Shown here one piece after another: positions 45,152-56,143 of a stretch of DNA of 64,000 bases. The translations under genes were made by a program, and so were the position numbers. Under the pieces are notes generated by a model. That model had not been told where the DNA came from and searched no databases. It saw nothing but the letters and a program-made list of their open reading frames with translations. Source of the stretch: Dryas octopetala. Taxonomy: Eukaryota > Streptophyta > Magnoliopsida > Rosales > Rosaceae. The stretch's first letter is position 1; every line of letters starts with the position of its first letter. The DNA lies in contig OY992834.1 of NCBI GenBank assembly GCA_963921425.1, positions 22,829,923 through 22,893,922 of the forward strand, in the 5' to 3' direction.

Positions 45152-45540
45152 GCCCCTTCCATTGTGGGATCCCATAAATAATTTTATTTGTGGGATCCCT
45201 CAGAGGGCTCACTCCATATAGTATATCAATAATCCGAACCGTCTATTCTTTAGTTCCCTATTCAAAGATCATCCTTGTAAAAAATTAGCCAAATAAAAAA
45301 TTATTTGTCTATCTAATTTTGATCAAACAAATACACGAACCAAATAATTTTGACAAAACCGTCTATTTGTTTGATCAAAGCTTGATAGACAAATGATTTC
45401 CGATTTAACTAATTTTTTGCAAGGATGATCTATGAATAGAGACCTAAAAATTAGATGGTTCAAATTATTGAAAAACTACATAGAGTGGGCCTATTCGCCC
45501 CATCCCAAATTTAATACTAAATATGGGATCTTACACTTGA
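45152..45540. mobile_element. Foldback MITE between two TA repeats
   Basis: The arms around 45200-45290 and 45410-45490 are inverted copies (AATAATYYGAACCRTCTA..., GATCATCCTTG.AAAAAATTAG). GGGATCCCA/GGGATC motifs lie near both ends. TA repeats lie on each side, so a TA target duplication is plausible but cannot be proved. Similar GGATGATC...GAACGGTTCGGATCGTT motifs occur in the tandem array at 60125-61990. Confidence 0.6.
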
Positions 45541-45544
45541 AGCT

Positions 45545-45547
<3 letters not shown>

Positions 45548-45579
<32 letters not shown>
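45548..45579. repeat. TA microsatellite
   Basis: An AT run of about 30 bp immediately before sequence resembling the PLR 3' flank. Confidence 0.9.
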
Positions 45580-45581
<2 letters not shown>

Positions 45582-45725
45582 CAATATCATATCGTGTAAT
45601 ATATTAATAAAAATGTGTAGTTTCCACATAGGAACATGCACATCAATCATGGACGATTACATATGCATGCAGCTATATATATTGTGTCCGTAAAATTATG
45701 AATGTTAAATATCATAAATATAGTA
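45570..45725 (+). pseudogene. Possible relic of a PLR 3' flank
   Basis: Resembles 55965-56135 downstream of the intact PLR stop. Shared blocks in the same order are ATATATGTTCAATATC, TTTCCA..GAACATGCA, ATCATGG, TATGCATGCA/CATGCATGCA, TTGTGTC.GTAA and ATTATGAATGTTAAA/ATTCATGCATGCTAAA. No PLR coding exon is visible beside it. The upstream side is occupied by a MITE and a viral fossil. It may mark a second, destroyed PLR copy. The alignment was done by eye with gaps. Confidence 0.45.
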
Positions 45726-46295
45726 CCTAGTATGCTACAAACTTCACTTATGATCTCTTTTGTCATCATAATCAACATTTACATTTGTCATCATTATTAT
45801 TAATATCGCTCACTTAATTTTCATTTTTTTTTTTTGGAATAGTGTCGTATATGGTGATTGTCAAGATATATAGGAAATCTTGCAGTAGAGATCAACCCTT
45901 TAACAGGATGCATGGTATTTTGCTCTACAACTCAAGCCTCCACAAGCATATTGGAACTCGGCACACCTGTATCAACACTTGTGACGTACACTTAGTGACA
46001 GGACATGAATAGATATCAGATATTTCAAGCAAATTTATAAGGCCACTCACTAATAAGCATACATCCCTAGCTGCTATCATAAGCAAGGAGAAAAATAACT
46101 GAACCTCTTTATGCATTAAAATGTCATTTATTGAATAAAGCCAATTGTACATGACTTGTACTTGGAGATAAAACAATAGAATAATTTTTTCATTAGTACT
46201 GTCTTACTGCAGTGGCATGCTTTTAGTAACATGCTTATGATGATTTGCCTTTTTATGTGTTTTATAGTTGGTCCAGAAAAAGTTACACTGAATTA
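45726..46295. other. Unassigned spacer
   Basis: AT-rich; no recognisable gene. It may belong to the MULE whose exon starts at 46296 or to the flank of the putative PLR relic. Confidence 0.35.
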
Positions 46296-46407
46296 AGTTG
46301 TATCATCGAGGTCAAATAGTAGAGATTGATGGCAAACTAAACTATGTTGGTGGTGATATAAGCTGGTTTGACCATTTTTGTGTGGATTTCATGTCTTTCT
46401 TAGAATT
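46296..46407 (+). pseudogene. MULE transposase (mudrA-like) N-terminal fragment, split by a CACTA insertion
   Basis: Translation gives KLYHRGQIVEIDGKLNYVGG, then DISWFDHFCVDFMSFLE. This resembles the PB1-like N-terminal domain of plant MuDR transposases (HHGG...YVGG.V..FD..D.D.MS..EL). The small CACTA at 46408-48146 interrupts it. The frame appears to resume with LNGNSH at 48147. The downstream transposase core is not recognisable. Confidence 0.6.
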
Positions 46408-48146
46408 CACTACACCATTTTCCTCTTAAATCCACTATTGGTTTATGTTATCTATTGATGCATTAGAAACTAAAGATTGGTTTAAAGGATCAATAGCTAC
46501 CATGCAGTCACTTTTAGGCTGATGGTTGTAGAGAAAGGGGTGGCAAGGTGGCTACCCAAACCAAATTTTTGGAATGGTGGAGTTTGGAGACAAAAACTGT
46601 CCAACGCTGCTGACAATTTCTCCCTCCACCAATGTTGCAGTAGTTGCAAATAGAGGCTCACCATTGTTTTGAAGATAGTTGCTGTATTCATGAAGAGCAA
46701 CTTGAATTAAAAGAATGCCTCCATCGACTTTAGTAATTGTCTGTGTGCAATCTGATATTATAATAGTATTACAATTTTATGATAGTACATCAGTATTTGA
46801 AAATCAAAGCAAATAATTACTTAATTATTATAAACCCTTTATACATTGAAATCAATTGAAATACAGTGTATAATGATATAAAAGAAAACAATGAAAGAAA
46901 ATACATTTGTAGATCTTAATGCTTTAATCTCTCTTGTCATTCGAAAAATTCCCTAACTTTAAAAGAAAAAAAAAAAAGGAACGTATATGTAAAGTGGTTG
47001 TGGCTGTTGCTGCTGATGTTGAAGTGTGATTGTTCTTCACCATTGGTGTTGATGGTTCTTCTGTGTTCTGGAAAAAAAATTCCAATAAATACTTGGTCCA
47101 ATGGTCCATAATAAAAATGAAGCACCCAAATCTTAACAAAAATATATAATTCAAATAGTAATTCAGCAGATGGCAACAAACATGAGAAATCAAATATCCA
47201 TGCTAGAAATGAGAAATCAAAACCCAAAATAAAGACCCCTAAAATCATAAAGAAAATAGAAAAAACAAAAAACAAAAAATAGTTGAACACACAGACCTGA
47301 TGCCGATCGATTCTAGTATGGTCCTGTTATTGTTTAGATTTTCCCGATTTATTTGGTGTTGGGATGGTGTAGAGAGAGATGTGAAGCAGGTGTGGTGCAT
47401 GAAAAATCAAGAGATCTGAAGTAAAAAAATAAAAAATAAAGACAGACAGATCGGAAGCATGTGGGGGAGAAAGAGCAAGAAAGGGAGAGAGAGATCTGAA
47501 GCAGATGGGATGAAACTATGAAAGGATCAAAAGCTCTCTTTTTTTCTTTACTAAGAACAAGAGATCAAGAGATCTGATAAAAGGGAGACCTAAAGGGTGT
47601 TCAGACATCTACTCCTTCACAATTTTGAAGCGGCCCCACCATTTGGAAATATCAAATGGTCCAAGGATGAGTTATTTATTAACACATATACCTTTAAGTC
47701 CCATTTCACACGCAAGTGTGTGTTCCAGTGCTGCTCCACACTTCCCCATAATCTGCAATGAGAACATTTTGGTGTGTCAGTGTGAGTATATCTATTGTTT
47801 GCAGACAATAAACTACAACAATGTCACCATTCTAAAATTAGTTTAAACCTTAAGTGGCAAATGATAATTAAGACAACTTTTGAATCCCACATTTGCCTCT
47901 TTCAGTTGGAATTGTTGTGGGAAAGGAATAAATCTCCCACTAATTTTCCAGTTTGGTTACCATTTTTGTGTAACTACTTATTAGTCAACTATTATATAAA
48001 TTAGTGGATCGTAAAGCAACTATTAATTCCACTAAAATTTTTTAAAACAACTAAAATATTAATTGGTGACTCCAAAAATTGTCATTTGTCACTAACTTCA
48101 ATTTAGTTTCAATTCAAGGTGACTATAAGGGGTATTTGTTGTAGTG
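46408..48146. mobile_element. Non-autonomous CACTA element, 1739 bp, TSD ATT
   Basis: The left end is CACTACACCATTTTCC. The right end, on the minus strand, is CACTACAACAAATACC. A 3-bp ATT flanks both sides (46405-46407 and 48147-48149). No transposase or recognisable gene lies within. The interior includes a purine-rich stretch with AGAGAGAGA near 47480. Terminal identity is short, so confidence rests mainly on TIR plus TSD plus the interrupted MULE exon. Confidence 0.62.
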
Positions 48147-48299
48147 ATTGAATGGAAATTCTCATATATATACTAGATGGTGGTGCTAGTTGTGACCCCA
48201 CATAACTTTTTCTTAATTTTGTAACTTGGGTATGTTTTCCTTCAATAAATATTGATCAAAATTCATAGCTAAAATTCAATAATTTAACCAAACATGATG

Positions 48300-48302
<3 letters not shown>

Positions 48303-48330
<28 letters not shown>
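48303..48330. repeat. TA microsatellite
   Basis: An uninterrupted TA run next to a foldback element. Confidence 0.9.
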
Positions 48331-48337
<7 letters not shown>

Positions 48338-48352
48338 ACGCTTTCTAACACC

Positions 48353-48852
48353 AATAGTTCCTCTAGTTTCATTCAAACATCAAATTGGTCCCTAAAGTGC
48401 ATTTTCAATTAATTTCATCTCTCATCTTTGCTATCAAACATCAATTTGGTCCCTAGACACACTTTGAAAATTTGCCAAAAATAGCTCAGGATACAAAAAA
48501 AATTCCCTAAAAATTCTTACGGACTCGTATTGACTACTACTATTTTATATGGGGTCAAATTATCAAATTGATTTTCTAGAAAATTTAGAATTCCTAAAAT
48601 AATTCCCCAAATTTTTTAGAAAATAGTAAACGTCAATTTGATAATTTGATCCCATATAAAAATAGTAGTAGTCAAGACAAGTCCATAGAAATTTTCGGAG
48701 AATTTTTTCATATCCTGAACTATATTTGACGAATTTTCAAAGTGTGTCTAGGGACCAAATTGAAGTTCGGTGGCAAAGATGAGGGATGACTTGAGTGAAA
48801 ATGCACTTTAGGGACCAAATTGATGTTTTTGTGAAAATTGAGGGACTATTTA
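48353..48852. mobile_element. Long foldback element, about 500 bp
   Basis: The two halves are inverted copies. The left arm has AATAGTTCCTC, ACATCAAATTGGTCCCTAAAG, TTGGTCCCTAGACACACTTTG and ACTACTACTATTTTATATGG. The right arm has their complements (CCATATAAAAATAGTAGTAG, CAAAGTGTGTCTAGGGACCA, CTTTAGGGACCAAATTGATG, GGGACTATT). No TSD was recognised. It is MITE-like and able to form a long hairpin transcript. Confidence 0.7.
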
Positions 48853-49137
48853 TGATAAAAAAGCCTATATAGAAAACCTTTTTACGTTGCTAGAGGATCA
48901 ATAAATGGCATATGTAGAAGGTGTATGCCATTGATATATATATTATATTGTAGTAATGATAATTACGAGAAATCTCAATTAGGAAGACATTGATTATTAC
49001 TAGAATTTTCTTGGGTTTGTTTCATTCAGGAGGCTTGGCTCCTTTGATTTTGATGGGGCATGACAATTAATTAATTAGGTTTTGTTTATACTTGTCTTTA
49101 GCCTCCCAAAATTAATTTGGAGATATGAAAACAACAA
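48853..49137. other. Spacer, nothing recognised
   Basis: AT-rich; no gene or repeat boundary seen except the AAACAACAA target duplication at its right edge. Confidence 0.4.
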
Positions 49138-50480
49138 GAGATAATTACAAATTTGATCCACTTATTTTATACCTAATTAAATTTTGGTCCACGATCTTCT
49201 TTTAGTTTTGCTTTAGTCCACTAATTGTTCCACTTGTTCAATGAAGGTCCAGATTTGTTATCTTAAATTTGTCGCGCCTTTTACCCTATCAAATCTTAGC
49301 CAAATTCAGCAAACATATACTTGTTTTAAAGCTATGCATTTCCTCTTTACAACTATATAAAGATCATTTAAATCGAAGTTATAAAACTCAAAATAATTGG
49401 CTCCAAAGTAAGGTACTCGAAACTACCAAGTTTTCCTAAAAAAATTTCAGATTTTTCAAACTTTACAAAACTTCAATTCTCTTTTATTCTAATACTCCAA
49501 ATTGGTTTCTATGACTAAGAAATGATAAAATATAACTTATACTTCAATTATAATTGAATAAAAAACAACCAAAATTAAGAGTGGGCATTAAGACCGAAAA
49601 TACCGAAACCGTCTCATTCTGTCCCATTCCGTCTCGGTCAGTCCCGTCCCAAAAATTTTTCCCCTCATCCCGTCCCGTCCCGTTCCTAGATGGGATGGGA
49701 ACGGTTCTAATGTTTGAAAACCGACTCGTCCCATCTCGTCCCGTAATATATTTCATTTATTATTTTTAATTTTAAAAACTTATTTTCTCCCCATCCAAAG
49801 TCACTTTTTTTATTTACTTCCTTCTCTATTTCCGTGACAATCTGACAATCCCCCACTTTCTACACTTCCTTTCATTTTTTTTTTATCTCTTTCCTTCTTT
49901 CTTCCCCCTTCTCGTGACAACTGACATCCCCACACTTTTTTTTTCTTTCTTTTTCCCTTCTCTCTCCCCGACACCCAGCCACCTTGTCGTTTTCACTTTC
50001 TTTCTCTCTCCCCGATACCCAGCCACCCAGTCACCTCGCCTGGCCACTTTCTCAGCTACCCAAGGCCACTGGAGTGACTCCCTCCCGCCGGCCATCACTT
50101 ATTGTCCCTCTCCCTTGTCGGGCGACCACCAACTGCAACAATCGAGGCCCTTAATTGTGATTTGGTCTGGGATCGGGTTGGTACCAAACTGTTTTGGTCC
50201 AGGACGAGACGGTACTATAGCCTCAAAACGTTCACCCTGTCTCGTACCGATCTCGAACCCAAAGCAGGAGATGAGAACGGGATGAGGTCAATCACGTCCC
50301 CCCCCCCCCCGGTCCCGTGCCCACTCCTAACCAAAATGATTTAAATTCATAACTTAAAAAAGATCGTGGATCAAAATTGAACTAGATATAAAATAAGTGG
50401 ACCAAATTTGAATTTAAAAAAAATCGTTAACCAAAATTGAAATAGGTATAAAATAAGTGGACAAAATTTGTAATTTTCTC
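49138..50480. mobile_element. Mutator-like MITE carrying a nested hAT, TSD AAACAACAA
   Basis: The left TIR is GAGATAATTACAAATTTGAT. The right TIR on the minus strand is GAGAAAATTACAAATTTTGT. Both continue with CCACTTATTTTATACCT. Perfect 9-bp duplications AAACAACAA flank the element (49129-49137 and 50481-50489). The original length without the hAT was about 580 bp. Confidence 0.85.
49576..50329. mobile_element. Non-autonomous hAT element, 754 bp, TSD ACCAAAAT
   Basis: The left end is TAAGAGTGGGCA and the right end is TGCCCACTCCTA, imperfect TIRs of the hAT type. Perfect 8-bp duplications ACCAAAAT flank it (49568-49575 and 50330-50337). The interior has repeated CCCGTCCCGTCCC motifs at 49660-49690 and 49735, with GGGACGAGAC complements near 50200. 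Open frames here are repeat-derived. No transposase. Confidence 0.88.
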
Positions 50481-50620
50481 AAACAACAATTGAACAAAAA
50501 TGGTTGGGCGAATGATTTGGTACAAAGGTGTCTTGGCGAATGGTCTTAATTAGCAAATATTTAAAACTTGGTGGGGAAAATAACTTACCTGCCCCGTGTT
50601 AGGGAACAGGTGGTGTCACA

Positions 50621-50629
50621 AGAGAGAAC

Positions 50630-50685
<56 letters not shown>
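50621..50685. repeat. GA microsatellite
   Basis: (GA)n of about 60 bp, with one interruption near its start. Confidence 0.95.
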
Positions 50686-50687
<2 letters not shown>

Positions 50688-50821
50688 GGGATGGGGATGC
50701 CAGCTGGTGTCAACGGGGGTGCAGGCCAGTTGTTCTCCTTGGTGGGTGCAAGAATGCTTGTCACGTGGCTTTGGAGGGTGATAGAAAGGTGATTATATAT
50801 TATGAATGTTAGTGGAGGGAA

Positions 50822-50844
50822 TATATATATATATATATATATAT
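50822..50844. repeat. TA microsatellite
   Basis: A short AT run upstream of the MITE at 50865. Confidence 0.85.
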
Positions 50845-50864
50845 GAAAGTGGTCATATTATATA

Positions 50865-51352
50865 GGCTTATTCACACCATTGCCCCCTGTAAGATACATT
50901 TTTTTTCACTTTGCCCTCTGAAACTTAAATCCTCTCAGTTTGCCACCTGAACTTCACAAAGTTGTTGCAAAAGACCCTATGCTGTTAACTCTGTCAATTT
51001 TTCCGTTAAAATAGCTGACATGGCACCTATATGGCATGAGTGAGACCCTTTTTTAGTTATGTAAGATCCATGTAGACAAGCAAAATTATAAAAGATTGAC
51101 ATGGATCTTATTATTTTTAGTTTAAAAATTATTTTTTTTGTCCACATGGATTTTACATAACTAAAAAAGGGTCTCACTCATGCCATATAGGTGTCACGTC
51201 AGCTATTTTAACGGAAAAATTGACAGAGTTAACGGCATAGGGTCTTTTGCAATAACTTTGTGAAGTTCAGGTAGCAAACTGAAAGGATTTAAGTTTCAGG
51301 GGGCAAAGTGAAAAAAAGTGTATCTTACAGGGGGCAATGATGTAAATAAGCC
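50865..51352. mobile_element. Mutator-like foldback MITE, 488 bp, TSD TATTATATA
   Basis: GGCTTATTCACACCATTGCC starts the left arm. The right arm ends with the complement (GATGTAAATAAGCC). The arms are near-perfect over about 200 bp, including ATAGCTGACATGGCACCTAT and AGTTATGTAA...CCATGT. Perfect 9-bp duplications TATTATATA flank it (50856-50864 and 51353-51361). It shares its TIR family with 23941-24979. Confidence 0.92.
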
Positions 51353-51361
51353 TATTATATA

Positions 51362-53551
51362 TGTGGATGCTTTTGGCCCTAACAGAAGAAGCTTTTCGCC
51401 CAGCAAAAAGCTTTCGCCAGCTATTTCATTGCATAGCTCTCTCCTGCTACCTCTCACCCATAATGTTTCGCCTAGTAGCCAAAGCCTCTTGCCCAGTTAT
51501 TTTGAATCTTTCGGCTAACCAGAGTGTACTACTGCGATACTTATCAATCCAACTCATTCACATTTCATTCTTATCTTTTAGACTCTATTTACTCTCAAAA
51601 AGTAACTTATTCTCAACCACACACGTAGCTACAAGGAACTTGGGGTTAAAGTAAAAAGCTAATTATATATAAAAAGGAAGCTACAGACAATTGACAGTCC
51701 TCTCTCCAACACCCAAAAATAACCCAAAAAACTCACAAACAATGTGAATCTCCTAGCAACTTTTGCTCTCAAATTCAGCCCAGTGCCTCTTATTTTCTCA
51801 TATCTCTTTTATTTTTCGCAAAGCCTTTCATGGCCCTTTTAATTGTATTTGTTTGTGTTTATGCAATTTCCTTGTATTTTAGTTTATTCAAGAACACCTC
51901 TTGGTCTCTGAATTTTATTTTAATGTTATTCTCAGTCAAGCTCTTTGTTAAAATTATATTGTCATTTTATTTACATTTTGGTTGTTCATTCTTAAAGTCA
52001 ATCTAGGCAAGAAATATACCAAGATAGATTTTTCTCATTCATTCTTTATCGCATGATCGCTGTTAGAAGTCAAATTCCAAATTTTGTGCATTTAATTTCT
52101 TTTTCATTCAAAATATTATCTTTTTTTTCTAATGGGTAATTAAAATATTCCAAGCCAAGTAGTGGCACGCCCGCACACACCCGAAGGCAGAAGCCTCGCC
52201 ACCACTCATAGCGAGGCGTGTTGTGGCAGAGACATTTTATACCATAACAGGTTTCTATGAATTTTTATGAACTCGAAAAATTCACATCTTGAATAATGAT
52301 GGGAGTTCTTTTTTTTTTTTTTTCTTAATCCTTTTTGTAAGCTATCTGGGTATGGAATTGACATTCTTCTTTCGCAGTCGGAAGACCATGAGAACATCCC
52401 AAGTTTAGTCATATTCCTTACATTTATATGAAGATGATTAAGCATTTATCTGTATATATAATTTATAAATAAAGATGTGAAGATGATTTTTAAATCATAG
52501 AAAAGATAAAAATATAGATCTCTTAATAATTCAGCCATTAGATTTAGATTAAGTACGATAGTTTTTTAATAATAATAATGTTATTTTGATGTGGCAAATA
52601 ATTTTGCCATATTAGACTAGAGCACAAATTAAATTATGTGCCCTAAAATCTTTTCCCACATTTATTTTGATCTATTGTTTTTGAATTTAAGCAAGAAACT
52701 GAGCAATATAGAGATTAGCTAGACACATAGTATTAATTAAGCACTTAAGCTTTTCATGGAATCTTGGCACGTTGCTTTGTGTGTCAGTGGGTGTGCCAAT
52801 GATGGCATATTTCTTTGTGCTCTTACTTTGGCTTTGTCTGTCAGTGGGTGTTGGCATGATGGCATATTTCTTTATTAATGTACGATAAAATTTAATTATA
52901 ATGTTTGTTGAGGCATTGATATGCGGTAAAAAAATATATATATATAATTTCGGGGCCCCTAATTTAATTTTTGCAAAGATTTTGGGGGCCCACTAGTACA
53001 TCAAGTTCTATCCCACTAGTACCATGACTTCAATCTCCTATATGATCATATATAGTGATGGGGGTTGGGTACATTAGTCAATTTTATTTTATTAGAGCTA
53101 ATTAGAAATACATCTATTTTGAAAGACTCAATTTGATATTATTCTATATTTTTTAGAAATTAGATATACATATATTTTTTAATTTGTCACATAGAATTAT
53201 CTATTTTTTGTAGAAAATTTATTTTGTGATTTCCTCTTTTACCCTTTGAGTTGGAAAAAGGTAAATTTTATTTTTGTTAATTAATGTCTTATTTCAAGTA
53301 ATTATCATAAAAAAAATAAAATAAAATAAATAAATAAAATTGTGAGGTGTCCCTCCGGGTCCCTTAGTGACTCCCAAACTGTGTCATGTCGTGTTCTCAA
53401 AACGACCTTACATTATAAGCAAACGACATTAGCCACAAAACCAGAGTTGGGCCATGATTAGGTCCATGTGCCTCGGTGGCAAGAGATCAGTGTTGGATGT
53501 ATAGTTCGTTTACCAAACTCCTCTATATTTTAAGGACAATACTGTCCATGC
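51362..53551. other. Intergenic region upstream of PLR
   Basis: No gene recognised. It contains a direct repeat at 52770-52875 and several AT-rich stretches. The last 150 bp before the PLR ATG include a possible TATA-like CTCTATATTTTAAGG at 53521. This region should hold the PLR promoter, but I cannot name specific elements with confidence. Confidence 0.5.
52772..52875 (+). repeat. Imperfect tandem duplication, two copies of about 55-60 bp
   Basis: GCTTTGTGTGTCAGTGGGTG...GATGGCATATTTCTTTGT and GCTTTGTCTGTCAGTGGGTG...GATGGCATATTTCTTTAT lie in direct succession. Confidence 0.8.
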
Positions 53552-53647
53552 ATGTGGCAAGAGAGAAATGGTTTACCTGATCGAAGGTTGAATCTATCTT
53601 ACCCTATTAGACGTCTCCAGCTATCTAAAACAAATTTGATCGATGAT

Positions 53648-55958
53648 ATGGGAAAGAGCAAGGTTCTTGTGGTAGGTGGCACTGGGTATGTGGGGCGAAG
53701 GATTGTTAGGGCAAGCCTAGCCCAAGGGCACCCAACCTATGTCCTTCAAAGGCCAGAGATTGGGCTTGACATTGATAAGCTGCAGATGCTCTTGTCCTTC
53801 AAGAAGCAAGGGGCTCACCTTCTGGAGGGTTCATTTTCTGACCTCCAAAGCCTTGTGAATGCTGTCAAACTAGTTGATGTTGTCATTTGCACCATGTCTG
53901 GGGTGCCCTTTCGAAGTCACAACATTCTGTTGCAGCTCCAGCTTGTTGAAGCCATCAAACAAGCAGGAAATGTTAAGGTACGCATACATCAACCTAGCTT
54001 TAACAGTTTAACTCATTCATTTTTTTTATCTCTATTCATTAAGAAGCTTAAAAGCAATTAGGAATGAGTTTTGAAATTGTATTACTTTTGGATTACATAA
54101 ATTTTATAGTTTTTTTTCTCACCCTAAGGTGGAATGTAAGCTTTATGTCTATCTCTGATACATTGAGATATATATTTTTTAATTAAATAATACCGAGTTT
54201 TTATTGCTTTTTATTTTTTATTTTTTTACTATTTGATCACATTTTAGAAATGGTTTAATACGTTCGAGTATAGAAGTATTTATCAAGACTCATTAATTTC
54301 TTGGTTTAATTTAAGTTTTAACTAACGATTTTTAGACTCTCATTCTTCAGTTAGATTTTAATTTTTAACATAAAAATATAACTTCGAACGGTTCTTTTAT
54401 GCCCTCAAATATTACTATGTCAACAATATATATGATCAAAAAGTGAAAGAAATAGATTAAAAAAAAAAAACTCCATGTTTGTTCTTTAAGTAAATAACAG
54501 ACATTATGCACATAGAAAACTCATATATATATATATATATATGTGCCACTTAATCCGCTTGCTGAATCAAAGTGAAAGAGAATTTATACAACAACAAAAA
54601 ATGAATGGGAGCTGTGAATGATGTTTTTGGTTTGAATTATATAAAATTAAAATAGTCAAAGAATGAGATGAAAATAGTCAAAAGAAGCAGTTGACATGGA
54701 GACTTATGAATGATAAAATGAAGAAAGTCAAAAGAAGCAGTTGACGTGGAGACTTATCAAACTCGATTGTCAAACTCGAATTACTATAGAGTAGATTTAT
54801 TTTCTTTATTTCTAGTCAAGTCCTTAGAGGTTAATTTACAAAAAGATAAATTTGTCATTATTTTTTTATTAAAATATGGATGGGAAAATAAGACAAGATG
54901 TGTGGAGTCCATCAAGTTCATAAGATCGAAAACAAGTTGAATACTAAAATATTGTATACATTTCATTTCAATTTAATTTGTATTTTTCTGTTTTTGACTC
55001 CCATTTCATATTTTTGTAGCGTTTCTTACCATCAGAGTTCGGTTTTGACCCATCGCGTATGGGACATGCCCTTGAACCTGGAAGAGTTACATTTGACCAA
55101 AAAATGATAGTGAGAAAGGCAATAGAAGATGCTAAAATCCCATTCACCTATGTATGTGGTATTTGCTTGGCGGGTTACTATATTGGCAATTTAACACAAA
55201 TGGGAACACTCATGCCTCCAAAGGGAAAAGTACTTCTTTATGGAGATGGCAACACTAAAGGTACCTATAAATTAATTAATTGGTTAAACTCCCAAGATCT
55301 TTATTGTAATTAATTATTTAGAGTACTTGGTTTAATAATTATAATAAATTATTAACTGCTTGATTTAATACTCAATTACTTGCTCATGTAGTAAATATTA
55401 TGGATGAAGATGATGTTGCAACATACACAATGAAAACAATAGATGATCCACAAACATTGAACAAAACATTGTTCCTTCGTCCACCAGAAAACCTAGTTAC
55501 TCAGACACAGTTGATGGAGATGTGGGAAAACCTTACCGGAAAAACACTACAAAAGATTTCTATCTCTGAACAAGATTTCCTTGCCTCTATGAAAGGTTAG
55601 TTAACAACCTAATTAATTAATTAATTACTGCTTAACTAGTGGCTTCATTGGCTTTACATTTCAAGATTAAATATATACGCATATACCCACACATTTGGAT
55701 CAAGATTATATATATAGTTAAACTAATTTTTTTTACATATGTATATACTAATTAAGCTTCTGATGGATCTATTTGTACATATTATTTTTTTTAGGTATGG
55801 ATTATGCAGGTCAAGTAGGAGTCGGACATTTCTACCACATTTTCTATGAGGGTGCTCTCACAAACTATGAAATAGGGGAAGAAGGAGAAGAAGCTTCAAA
55901 GCTTTATCCAGAAGTGAAATACACCCGTATGGATGAATACATGAAAATTTATGTGTGA
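53648..55958 (+). CDS. PLR: Pinoresinol-lariciresinol reductase, four exons, 312 aa
   Basis: The exons are 53648-53977, 55020-55260, 55392-55595 and 55795-55958, all with GT-AG introns. They join to 313 codons including TGA. The family (with isoflavone and phenylcoumaran benzylic ether reductases) consists of NADPH-dependent cytosolic enzymes. PLR reduces pinoresinol to lariciresinol and then secoisolariciresinol in lignan synthesis. Visible hallmarks are the dinucleotide motif GGTGYVG (residues 10-16), LQRPEIGLDIDKLQ, TMSGVPFRSHNILLQL and RFLPSEFG (111-118). Others are the catalytic lysine K138 in RVTFDQKM, ISEQDFLASMKG and the typical end KYTRMDEYMKIYV. Length is normal (about 311-317). I chose the ATG at 53648 because family members begin MGKSKVL. 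An upstream in-frame ATG at 53552 adds 32 unconserved residues. It is odd that residues 156-164 read CGICLAGYY where relatives have SANCFAGYF. The first intron is 1042 bp. Confidence 0.93.
54676..54758 (+). repeat. 50-bp tandem duplication in PLR intron 1
   Basis: GTCAAAAGAAGCAGTTGAC followed by RTGGAGACTTAT occurs twice with a 50-bp offset. A TA microsatellite lies at 54522-54542 in the same intron. Confidence 0.8.
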
Positions 55959-56143
55959 CGACATATATATGTTCAATATCGTGCAAACAATACAGCAAGC
56001 TTTTTAATTTCCAGATGAACATGCATGGTGATCATGGTCTTATAAACCATACTTTAATGGACAATTGCTTATGCTTCATGCATGCACCTATGTTGTGTCT
56101 GTAAGACAGTAATAATAATTCATGCATGCTAAACATTATTAAT

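Noticed and set aside
50568-50792. Arg/Glu-repeat frames
   Set aside because: Translation of a GA microsatellite.
53552-53647. Upstream in-frame ATG that would add 32 residues to PLR
   Set aside because: The added residues are not conserved. Family members start MGKSKVL, which corresponds to 53648.
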